From: F1-80-MAGs062 sp046345315
Lineage (GTDB): Bacteria > Planctomycetota > Planctomycetia > Planctomycetales > Planctomycetaceae
Reading direction: 5' to 3'
Assembly (NCBI GenBank): GCA_046345315.1
Contig: JBKDKA010000233.1
Span: 27,603-91,602, forward strand
Length of the DNA stretch: 64,000 nucleotides
Below are positions 1 to 7,286 of the stretch, piece by piece. Every line of letters begins with the position of its first letter. Position 1 is the stretch's first letter. The notes under the pieces were generated by a model that did no database searches, was not told the DNA's origin, and was given only the letters and a program-made list of their open reading frames with translations. Both the position numbers and the translations under genes were made by a program.

Positions 1-1
1 G

Positions 2-838
2 CCCGGCTTCAAAGAACAGGGAGTTGAAATTCTGGACTCCATTGAAGCTGTTCGAGATCGCTCCGATGCGATCCTGATCATGAGCCTTGACGGACGAACG
101 CATCTGGAAGATCTGAAGAAGGTCGGAAAATCCGGAGTTCCCGTCTACATCGGTCGCCCGATGGCTGCGTCGCTCCCGGAAGTGATTTCAATGTTTGAAT
201 TTGCATCGAAACATGACATTCCGCTGTTCTCCTGCTCACAGCATCGTTACGTGCCGGGCTTCCGCAACATGCGAGGACATCCGGAAGTGGGCAACGTACT
301 GGGAGCGGACGTCTGGGGCGGTTGCCCGGAAGACCCGCTTCATCCGGATACCGTCTGGAAAGGTCTTCACGGCATTGAAACGCTCTACACGCTGCTCGGT
401 CCCGGTTGTCTCACGGTCACCCGTGCTTCGACGCCGGACTGCGATGTGCTCACCGGCGTCTGGAATGACGGACGAATCGGTTCTTATCGAGGGATCCGCA
501 GGGGAGCCGTGACGTATCGGGCGATGGTCTTCGGAGACAAGGGAATTTCTCCCTCCGGAGATTACGGCTACGACGTTCCAACCAACTGGGTGGCACCACA
601 TGGAGAGTACTGGGGCTACAAGGGCGTCGCGATCGAGATTGTGCGATTCTTCAAAACACGACAGCCACCGGTGAGTCCGGAAGAAACGATGGAGATTTTC
701 GCGTTCATGGAAGCTGCACATGAAAGCAAACGTCGAGGTGGCAGTCCGGTCTCCGTGGCCGAAGTTCTGACAGAGGCCGTGAAGGCGGCAAAAAGCGTTG
801 CGACTGCTGACACCGATGGTGAAGTCCGAGGACGCTGA
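2..838 (+). CDS. Gfo/Idh/MocA-family oxidoreductase, C-terminal part (5' end outside window)
   Basis: The frame is open from the left edge, so the N-terminal nucleotide-binding glycine motif lies outside the window. What remains is the end of the Rossmann fold (a strand DAILIMSL) followed by VPVYIGRPMAAS, which sits where Gfo/Idh/MocA enzymes carry their EKP motif; here the Lys is replaced by Arg (GRP). The C-terminal alpha/beta domain follows, with WKGLHGIETLYTLLG supplying the usual catalytic-region His. Family members oxidise or reduce sugars, inositols and related alcohols with NAD(P); the substrate cannot be read here. It ends 45 bases before the SDR gene on the same strand and may or may not belong to that operon. 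Family certain, function open. Confidence 0.8.
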   Translation, partial: PGFKEQGVEILDSIEAVRDRSDAILIMSLDGRTHLEDLKKVGKSGVPVYIGRPMAASLPEVISMFEFASKHDIPLFSCSQHRYVPGFRNMRGHPEVGNVLGADVWGGCPEDPLHPDTVWKGLHGIETLYTLLGPGCLTVTRASTPDCDVLTGVWNDGRIGSYRGIRRGAVTYRAMVFGDKGISPSGDYGYDVPTNWVAPHGEYWGYKGVAIEIVRFFKTRQPPVSPEETMEIFAFMEAAHESKRRGGSPVSVAEVLTEAVKAAKSVATADTDGEVRGR

Positions 839-883
839 AGGAGTCTTTCGAAGCGGACATTAGTTCAGCATCAAAGCAACAGA

Positions 884-1867
884 ATGCCAACGATCCTTAT
901 CACTGGTGCGAGCGGTTTTGTCGGAGGTGCGGCGGCGCAGTGTTTTCGTGAATCCGGCTGGAACGTTCTGGAGACTGGAAGACGGCACCTGAATCGCGAG
1001 CACTACGTTCGCCAGGATCTCTCGAAGCCGTTTTCAGATGAATTCCTTCAGCAGATTGATACCGCAGATGTCATCCTGCACGCAGCTGCGAGAAGTTCAC
1101 CCTGGGGAACGAGAGCTCAGTTTCTGGCGGACAATGTTCAGTCCACAGAACGGCTTCTGAACGCCTGCGTGGAGCGCCGTCGTACTGACCTGCCTCGGTT
1201 CTTTTTCGTTTCGTCCTCCAGCGTTTACTATCGCTCGGAGGATCAGTTTCAGATCACTGAAACGACGCCGCATGCTGTGCCGGCAGTCAATCTTTACGCA
1301 GACACGAAACAGCGATGTGAGAAGCTTGTTCGGGGTTATCCGGGCTCGTGGATCATTTTTCGCCCTCGAGCCGTCTACGGCCCGGGAGATACGGTCCTCT
1401 TTCCACGGATTCTCGAAGCAGCACGAGCTGGTCGACTGCCGCTGCTGGTGCGTCCGAACACACCGGTCGTGGGCGACCTGATTTCGATCGAGAATCTCGT
1501 CCACTGTTTTCGAATCGCTGCAGAGAATCCTGAGCTGCGGGGAGACTTCAATCTGACAGATGGCCAGCCCGTCGAGATTGTTGCGTTCCTGCTGTCTGTC
1601 TTCGAAAGACTTCAGATCCCAAAGCCGACTCGACGTGTCACTGTACATCATGCATTTCGAATCGCCTGGTTGATTGAAATGGCCTATGGAGCGTTCGCCT
1701 GGTGGAAAGAACCGCCCATCACGCGATTCGGTGTGCACGTTTTTGCATGGTCGAAAACTTTTGACGTGACAAAGATGCTGACGACATTCGGCCAGCCGAG
1801 AGTCACGACGTCTGAAGGAATTGATCATTTCGTTGATTGGATGCGAAAGGAATCGCAGCATCCATGA
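884..1867 (+). CDS. NAD(P)-dependent epimerase/dehydratase (extended SDR)
   Basis: A 327-residue extended short-chain dehydrogenase. The dinucleotide-binding motif GASGFVGG is at residues 8-15, a serine-rich strand SSSSVYY supplies the catalytic Ser region, and LYADTKQ gives the Tyr-x-x-x-Lys pair. The length and the FRPRAVYGPGD segment are typical of the 3-beta-HSD/UDP-sugar epimerase branch. It is the first gene of a four-gene run: its stop overlaps the start of the glycosyltransferase (ATGA at 1864-1867). The neighbouring glycosyltransferase and KAS III suggest a lipid or polyketide-like intermediate as substrate, which is inference. No strong ribosome binding site is visible before the ATG. 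Confidence 0.85.
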   Translation: MPTILITGASGFVGGAAAQCFRESGWNVLETGRRHLNREHYVRQDLSKPFSDEFLQQIDTADVILHAAARSSPWGTRAQFLADNVQSTERLLNACVERRRTDLPRFFFVSSSSVYYRSEDQFQITETTPHAVPAVNLYADTKQRCEKLVRGYPGSWIIFRPRAVYGPGDTVLFPRILEAARAGRLPLLVRPNTPVVGDLISIENLVHCFRIAAENPELRGDFNLTDGQPVEIVAFLLSVFERLQIPKPTRRVTVHHAFRIAWLIEMAYGAFAWWKEPPITRFGVHVFAWSKTFDVTKMLTTFGQPRVTTSEGIDHFVDWMRKESQHP

Positions 1868-3153
1868 AATCATCCGACTGGGCTGAGATCAGTGTATTTC
1901 TGGGGGCCTTGTATCTTGGCCTGCTCAACCTGAAATGCTGGCTGTCGCTGCGAGTAGTTCTGAAGGACCGCAGATCATCGAAAGCAGGCATTCATGAGGC
2001 AGGATCCGCCGACAGGGGTTCCCGAAGTAACGACACGTTTCCGAGTGTGACTGTGGCCGTACCGATTCTCAGCGGCGATCCGTTGCTCTCAGAGAAGCTG
2101 TGTTCTACGGCACGCACGATCGCAGCCATCGATGCAACGATCTGCGTAATCTGGCTGGTCGATGAATCCGATCTGACTGGCCAGCAGATTGTTTTGGAAC
2201 TGAAGCAGTTATTCTCCATTGGCAGGATGGTCGTCTGTCCTGATGCTCCGTCCGACGTGAATCCGAAGTCGTACAAACTCCAGATTGCGCTCGATGCCGC
2301 GACATCAGAGTTCTTCGTCGTCATCGATGACGATACCACCATTGACGCTCCCGCAATTCTTCAGGCCATCCGGGCCATGAAACACTGTGATCTGTACACC
2401 GGGCTTCCCTGTTATCAGTCTGACGGGCGTTTCTGGTCGCGGCTGCTCGCAACGTTCGTGAACAACAACGCGGCAATCACCTATCTTCCGCTGCTCAACT
2501 TCTTTCCTCCGATCTCCATCAACGGAATGTTTTACATCGTCAGAACGGAACGCTGGCGCGATATCGGTGGTTATACGGCGATTCTTCAGGAACTCTGTGA
2601 TGACTATGCCGTCCGACGTCATGCTGCAGGATTTCACTGGCGAGTGACTCAGGGACTGACGGCGCAGCGACTTCAGACCAGCGTCAACGGACCCCGCCAT
2701 TACTTTTCATTGATGCACCGATGGATGCTCTTCGCCACGCTGCTCATTCAGGATCAGCGACTGCCGGTCAGATTGTTGATGATCGTACTTCTCGGAATTC
2801 CTCCGTTTATATTCTGCGGAGTGGCTGGCACAGCTGCCGTTTCATTGTTGATGGGCGGCCACTGGGAAGGGATGTCGCGGAGTAGTTTCATCGCAGCACT
2901 TTGCCTGATGCTGACGGCAAGGCATTTTGTCATTGTTGCTGTTCACAGAACGGTATTCCCGTTTCGGTCGGCGATTCATCCGGGAATCTCAATTCTTTCG
3001 GAGCTGCTGCAGCCGCTGCATGCAGTGCATGCGATCTGCAGACGAACGATTCGCTGGCGAAGCCGTGTGATTCAGGTTGTTCGGGGAAATCGTTTTCGCA
3101 TACTGAATTCATCGTCCGTTCTGAAGACTGCAGATTCCGGAATCACCGAATGA
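1864..3153 (+). CDS. Membrane glycosyltransferase, GT2/GT21 (ceramide glucosyltransferase)-like
   Basis: The 429-residue product has an N-terminal hydrophobic segment, a cytosolic GT-A domain and two C-terminal membrane spans (LLMIVLLGIPPFIFCGVAG and the stretch after ALCLMLTARHF). The motifs follow the GT21 pattern: VIDDDTTID as the DxD-type metal site, ELCDDYAV supplying the later Asp, and LMHRWMLF as a variant of the (Q/R)xxRW signature with Leu in the first position. An in-frame ATG 27 bases upstream would overlap the SDR further; the ATGA junction at 1864 is preferred because the same junction type recurs at the next gene. It probably transfers a sugar to a lipid acceptor at the inner face of the membrane; donor and acceptor are unknown. 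Confidence 0.8.
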   Translation: MKSSDWAEISVFLGALYLGLLNLKCWLSLRVVLKDRRSSKAGIHEAGSADRGSRSNDTFPSVTVAVPILSGDPLLSEKLCSTARTIAAIDATICVIWLVDESDLTGQQIVLELKQLFSIGRMVVCPDAPSDVNPKSYKLQIALDAATSEFFVVIDDDTTIDAPAILQAIRAMKHCDLYTGLPCYQSDGRFWSRLLATFVNNNAAITYLPLLNFFPPISINGMFYIVRTERWRDIGGYTAILQELCDDYAVRRHAAGFHWRVTQGLTAQRLQTSVNGPRHYFSLMHRWMLFATLLIQDQRLPVRLLMIVLLGIPPFIFCGVAGTAAVSLLMGGHWEGMSRSSFIAALCLMLTARHFVIVAVHRTVFPFRSAIHPGISILSELLQPLHAVHAICRRTIRWRSRVIQVVRGNRFRILNSSSVLKTADSGITE

Positions 3154-3761
3154 GAATTCTTCAGCAGTCACCCGGCAGCTATCACTGGTTACCAGTTCGA
3201 ATCGTCATCGTGACCGGGCTGAGTAATCCGGCAACGTGTCGACTGACCGAACATCAGAAATCCATCGTGACAGACGTGGAGGGAGCTTCTGATTTCTTCG
3301 TGCCCTGGAACTTTCCATTTCTTCCCGATAGTGTTCTTTCTCAACGTGTTCCGCAATCAGAGCCGACTTTGCTGACCGCTGCGATCGCCAATGGATTACA
3401 GTTCCTGCGAAGTCGGACGGAAAGTTACCGGAAGCTGGCGGAACCACACTGGAACGCAGTTCTGAACAGTTCGGGGCGAATGATTCTGATTACCGGAAGC
3501 TGCGGGATTCAGCTGGCTGCAGCGTCCGGTGTTCTGCGATCAGCCGCCAATCGAATTCAGGCGATTGCACTCGGCCCGACGGGAGGAACTGACGCAGTCT
3601 TCCCGGTGACTACTGTGCAGGGGGATCGGGACTGGATTTCGCGTCGATGGTATCGACAGGTGGATCATCTTGTGCCTGAGGCTGGTCACATGGATTACTG
3701 GGAGCATCCGGAAGTCAGGGAGAGAGTACAGTCTTGGTTACGCTGCAGAATTTCCGAGTAA
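3150..3761 (+). CDS. Alpha/beta-hydrolase-like protein with candidate Cys nucleophile
   Basis: 203 residues, starting at the ATGA overlap with the glycosyltransferase stop. The C-terminal half looks like an alpha/beta-hydrolase core: a strand RMILITG leads into GSCGIQ at the nucleophile elbow (Cys118 where Ser is usual, and Ile replacing the last Gly), then TVQGDRDWIS supplies an acid residue, and EAGHMDYWEHPEV supplies a His followed by the usual last helix. The N-terminal half is shorter than in standard hydrolases, so it may be a reduced or non-enzymatic member. The open frame runs upstream to 2901, but that part overlaps the glycosyltransferase and is not expected to be translated. A thioesterase or acyl-transfer role beside the KAS III is inference. 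Confidence 0.6.
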   Translation: MRILQQSPGSYHWLPVRIVIVTGLSNPATCRLTEHQKSIVTDVEGASDFFVPWNFPFLPDSVLSQRVPQSEPTLLTAAIANGLQFLRSRTESYRKLAEPHWNAVLNSSGRMILITGSCGIQLAAASGVLRSAANRIQAIALGPTGGTDAVFPVTTVQGDRDWISRRWYRQVDHLVPEAGHMDYWEHPEVRERVQSWLRCRISE

Positions 3762-4798
3762 TCGGCACGGGGCGATATCTTCCGCAACTTCGCATCAGTG
3801 CCGAAGAAATCGACGCGAGGACACAGCAGCCCCCGGGATGGTGCCGAACGCACTGCGGGGTTGACTGGCGACATGAATGTCGATCACCGGAGACTGTAAT
3901 CTCGATGGGAACGGAGGCCATCCGGACGGCGATGAGCGATGCTCAGGTGACGTGGTCGGACATTGATCTGCTGATTGACTGCAGTACCTCTCGACACCGA
4001 CCCATTCCCTGCAATGCGGCTCATTTTCTGAACGCTGCCGGAAAAGACGCCAGAGGCATTCCGGGGTTTGATATTCAGAGCACCTGCCTGAGCTTTATTG
4101 TTGGACTGCATACGGCCAATGCACTGATGGCGGGAGGAGCTTACCGCAGAGTCATTCTGGTCGCATCCGAGTCACCGTTGACTGCAGTGAACTGGCAGCA
4201 GCCGGAAAGCGCCGGACTAATGGGTGACGGAGCTGCTGCGGTCGTTCTCTGCTATTCACCGACGAACCGACCGATGGTCATGCGTCATGAAACGTATGCG
4301 GAAAATCTTGATCTCTGTCAGGTCAACGGGGGAGCTCATCATCTTCCCGCCTGGAATTATACACCAGAACGCAGTCATGAATTTCGGTTTGACATGAACG
4401 GCCCGGCGCTGTTTCGTACTGCCGCTGTTCGACTTCCAAAGATGGCTCACGCTGCACTCGATGCCTGGAAGAATGACTGCAGCAATCATGGTATTCAGTG
4501 TGAGAATTCGAGCTCCTCCGATCTCACCGTCGTACCCCATCAGGCATCACCAAAGGCTCTGGAGATCATTCAGGAACTGATGCCTCAGGTTCCCTCCGAA
4601 CGATTTCTGATTCGAGTTCGGGAGACCGGGAATCTCGTCGCGGCCAGTGTTCCGTTTCTGCTCGATCAGTCCTATCGAGACGGAACCATTCAGAGCAATT
4701 CGCCAGTCATGCTGCTGGGCACCTCCGCGGGCTACTCACAGGCCGCGCTGATCTTTACCCCCTTTGTCAAACTGGCATCGGATCAGAATGGCGAATAA
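3734..4798 (+). CDS. Beta-ketoacyl-ACP synthase III-like thiolase-fold enzyme
   Basis: The 354-residue product has the FabH-type triad: Cys in STCLSF, His in VPHQASPKAL, and Asn in ETGNLVAAS, which matches the GNT/S-AAS element. The GDGAAAVVL strand of the second thiolase half is also present. The start is a TTG at 3734, supported by an AGGGAGAG ribosome binding site about 9 bases upstream; the gene overlaps the preceding one by 28 bases. Housekeeping fabH normally sits with other fab genes, so this is probably a specialised condensing enzyme that primes or closes a polyketide or fatty chain. OleA-type head-to-head condensation is a possible alternative, but no AMP-ligase partner (OleC) lies in the operon. 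Confidence 0.82.
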   Translation: MVTLQNFRVIGTGRYLPQLRISAEEIDARTQQPPGWCRTHCGVDWRHECRSPETVISMGTEAIRTAMSDAQVTWSDIDLLIDCSTSRHRPIPCNAAHFLNAAGKDARGIPGFDIQSTCLSFIVGLHTANALMAGGAYRRVILVASESPLTAVNWQQPESAGLMGDGAAAVVLCYSPTNRPMVMRHETYAENLDLCQVNGGAHHLPAWNYTPERSHEFRFDMNGPALFRTAAVRLPKMAHAALDAWKNDCSNHGIQCENSSSSDLTVVPHQASPKALEIIQELMPQVPSERFLIRVRETGNLVAASVPFLLDQSYRDGTIQSNSPVMLLGTSAGYSQAALIFTPFVKLASDQNGE

Positions 4799-4934
4799 GT
4801 GCCATTTTGACACCAGCGATTTTTGATCAGGGAATTCGCAACACTGCCACATTGGCACAACTGCTGTTCATTGAAAACACATCGCATTTCATAATGTGAT
4901 ATAAAATAACACCTTACACCGAATGGATTGCATT

Positions 4935-4950
4935 TGGCACAAGAAATGCA
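4935..4950 (+). promoter_or_regulatory. Sigma-54-like (-24/-12) promoter upstream of dnaK
   Basis: TGGCAC at 4935-4940 and ATGCA at 4946-4950 place the GG doublet (4936-4937) and the GC doublet (4948-4949) exactly 12 bases apart, as in the RpoN consensus TGGCACG-N4-TTGCW. The mismatches are A for G at the seventh position and A for T at the twelfth. Transcription would begin near 4960, leaving about 100 bases of leader before dnaK. A second TTGGCACAA copy at 4852-4860 lacks the downstream GC. The region also holds an AT-rich TATAAAAT at 4900-4907 that could be a sigma-70-type -10. No CIRCE inverted repeat was seen. Confidence 0.5.
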
Positions 4951-5065
4951 CTCCATGAAAGCACAGTGACAAATTCGTCACGGAGAAATTTAGCCAGGGA
5001 ACTCGACGGACAGATCAGCCCGGCGGAACCGTTGGCATCACAATCGACAAAGAGGAATTAGAGTC

Positions 5066-6967
5066 ATGGCTGTTCAGGGCGAGAAAATCATTGGCATTGA
5101 CCTCGGGACGACGAACTCCGTGGTTTCCGTCATGGAAGGCGGTGAATCTCGCGTGATTGCCAATCAGGAGGGCAGCCGTACGACTCCCAGCGTGATCGCA
5201 TTCACTCAGAAGGGTGAGACACTTGTTGGTGAGCCGGCAAAGCGACAGGCGGTGACGAATCCGACGAACACCATCTATTCGATCAAGCGATTCATGGGTC
5301 GGCGTCACAAGGAAGTTCATTCCGAAGAGAAACTGGTTCCTTACAAAGTCGTTGGTTCGGAAGGCGACTATGTGAAGGTGAACATCAACGGTAAGGAACA
5401 CACGCCTCCGGAGATTTCTGCTCTCGTTCTGCGAAAGCTGAAAGAAGCCGCCGAGAATTATCTTGGCCACAAAGTCAACAAAGCAGTAATCACGGTTCCG
5501 GCCTACTTCAACGACGCGCAGCGGCAGGCGACCAAAGACGCCGGCCAGATTGCCGGTCTGGAAGTGGCTCGAATCATCAATGAACCAACAGCTGCGGCTC
5601 TGGCCTACGGGCTGGATCGCAAGAAGGAAGAGAAAATCGTCGTGTTCGACCTGGGCGGTGGAACATTCGACGTGTCGATTCTGGAAGTCGGCGATGAGCT
5701 CGTCGAAGTGCTCAGCACGAACGGGGACACACACCTCGGTGGTGATGACTTCGACGAAGTCCTGATTGACCATCTCGCAAAATCATTCCAGCAGGAACAG
5801 GGGATCGATCTTCGGAAAGATCCGATGGCTCTGCAGCGTCTTCGTGAGGCTGCCGAAAAGGCCAAGAAAGAGCTGTCCACACAGCAGACGACCGACATCA
5901 ACCTTCCGTTCATCACGGCGGATCAGACGGGTGCAAAGCATCTGCAGCTGAGCATTACACGAGCTCAGTTCGAGCAGCTCATTGACCCGCTGGTGGAACG
6001 CTGCCGTCAGCCGGTACTGAATGCTCTGAAGGACGCCAAGCTGAAACCTGGCGATATTCACGAGGTCGTCCTTGTGGGTGGATCGACTCGAGTACCCAAG
6101 GTGCAGCGGCTCGTCAAGGAAATGTTCGGCAAGGATCCGCATCAGGGTGTGAATCCGGACGAAGTGGTTTCTCTGGGTGCCGCGATTCAGGGCGGAATCA
6201 TCGCGGGCGACGTGAAGGACGTGGTTCTTCTGGACGTCACACCGCTGTCGCTCGGTATCGAAACCGAAGGCGGGATTCTGACTGTTCTCGTCGAACGCAA
6301 CACAACCATCCCGACGACGAAGACTGAAACCTTCTCGACTGCTGCTGACAATCAGCCAGCCGTGACGGTTCGAGTGTTCCAGGGTGAACGCAAGATGGCG
6401 GCAGACAATCGCCTTCTGGACGAGTTCAATCTGGACGGCATTCCACCGGCACCTCGAGGCGTTCCGCAGATCGAAGTGAAGTTTGACATCGACGTGAACG
6501 GGATTCTGAGCGTCTCGGCCAAAGACAAGGCCAGCGGCAAACAGCATTCCGTTCAGATCAAGCAGTCCAGCGGTCTGTCGCAGGACGAAATCGAAAAAAT
6601 GCGGAAGGACGCGGAGTCTCACGCGGAAGAAGACCGGAAGAAGCAGGAGCTTGCCATGGCGAAGAACCAGGCATCGATGCTGCTTCATTCCGTGGAAAAG
6701 ACTCTGAAGGAACATGCCGACAAGCTCGATGCCGGATCAAAGTCGGCCATCGAAGCCTCCGTTGCCAAAGTCAAATCCGCAACTTCCGGAAGCGACGCGG
6801 CCGCAATCAACAGTGCCTGTGAAGAACTCAGTCAGGCGTCTCATGCTCTTGCTCAGCATATGTATGCCGACAAGGGAGGCGCCGAGGCTGGCGGTGCTGC
6901 TGCAGGAGCTGGAGGTTCCGGTGGTGGCGACGACGTGATCGATGCGGAATTCGAAAAGAAGAGCTGA
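5066..6967 (+). CDS. dnaK: Chaperone DnaK (Hsp70)
   Basis: A complete 633-residue Hsp70. The ATPase signatures IDLGTTNS (near the N-terminus), FDLGGGTFDVSIL and VVLVGGSTRVPKV are all present, followed by the beta-sandwich substrate domain, the helical lid and a Gly/Ala-rich linker ending in DVIDAEFEKKS, the normal bacterial tail. It binds exposed hydrophobic segments of unfolded proteins in an ATP cycle driven by DnaJ and GrpE, neither of which is in the window. GAGG about 10 bases before the ATG is the ribosome binding site. A sigma-54-like promoter lies upstream and a strong hairpin downstream. clpB follows on the same strand, so the foldase and disaggregase partners are adjacent. Confidence 0.98.
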   Translation: MAVQGEKIIGIDLGTTNSVVSVMEGGESRVIANQEGSRTTPSVIAFTQKGETLVGEPAKRQAVTNPTNTIYSIKRFMGRRHKEVHSEEKLVPYKVVGSEGDYVKVNINGKEHTPPEISALVLRKLKEAAENYLGHKVNKAVITVPAYFNDAQRQATKDAGQIAGLEVARIINEPTAAALAYGLDRKKEEKIVVFDLGGGTFDVSILEVGDELVEVLSTNGDTHLGGDDFDEVLIDHLAKSFQQEQGIDLRKDPMALQRLREAAEKAKKELSTQQTTDINLPFITADQTGAKHLQLSITRAQFEQLIDPLVERCRQPVLNALKDAKLKPGDIHEVVLVGGSTRVPKVQRLVKEMFGKDPHQGVNPDEVVSLGAAIQGGIIAGDVKDVVLLDVTPLSLGIETEGGILTVLVERNTTIPTTKTETFSTAADNQPAVTVRVFQGERKMAADNRLLDEFNLDGIPPAPRGVPQIEVKFDIDVNGILSVSAKDKASGKQHSVQIKQSSGLSQDEIEKMRKDAESHAEEDRKKQELAMAKNQASMLLHSVEKTLKEHADKLDAGSKSAIEASVAKVKSATSGSDAAAINSACEELSQASHALAQHMYADKGGAEAGGAAAGAGGSGGGDDVIDAEFEKKS

Positions 6968-6982
6968 AGATGGAATGACTCC

Positions 6983-7018
6983 GAGTCCTCCGCGGACGCT
7001 GAAGCCCGCGGAGGATTC
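6983..7018 (+). terminator. GC-rich hairpin after dnaK
   Basis: A perfect 10-bp stem (6986-6995 with 7006-7015, arm TCCTCCGCGG) is extended by three more pairs including one G-U, around a 10-base loop. It starts 16 bases after the dnaK stop. There is no clear run of T after it, so it may be an mRNA 3'-end stabiliser or an attenuating hairpin between dnaK and clpB rather than a full intrinsic terminator. Confidence 0.55.
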
Positions 7019-7286
7019 ACACATACGATTGATCAAACGGCCTGCAGATCCACGTAGTCCCTTCAGACGAATGTTGAACCTGTTTCTCGAGATTGTTGCC
7101 GCTGCTGGCACTGAAGCAGCCCCTCCCTGAATCCTGTCCTGATCCCTTCTGATCAGTGTTCCGTTTCTGAGTTTTCGTTCTCTCACATGTTTCTGTCATT
7201 CAGTGACAGTGCGGGTGAGCGATGCGCGCCAATGGTACGCTCCCAGTTTTCCTGTGGCTTGTGTTTCTGCTGAGAAGGAGAATCCA

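Noticed and set aside
2901..3149. Upstream extension of the hydrolase-like gene
   Set aside because: It overlaps the glycosyltransferase coding region; the ATGA junction at 3150 explains the start and the extension has no family match.
4852..4867. Second TTGGCAC site upstream of dnaK as another sigma-54 promoter
   Set aside because: The -12 position reads GT instead of the near-invariant GC, so it is reported only as a partial copy.
4799..5065. CIRCE (HrcA) operator upstream of dnaK
   Set aside because: No TTAGCACTC-N9-GAGTGCTAA-type inverted repeat could be found in this spacer.
5783..6715. 310-codon minus-strand frame inside dnaK
   Set aside because: Shadow of a highly conserved gene with third-position G/C bias; no independent motif.
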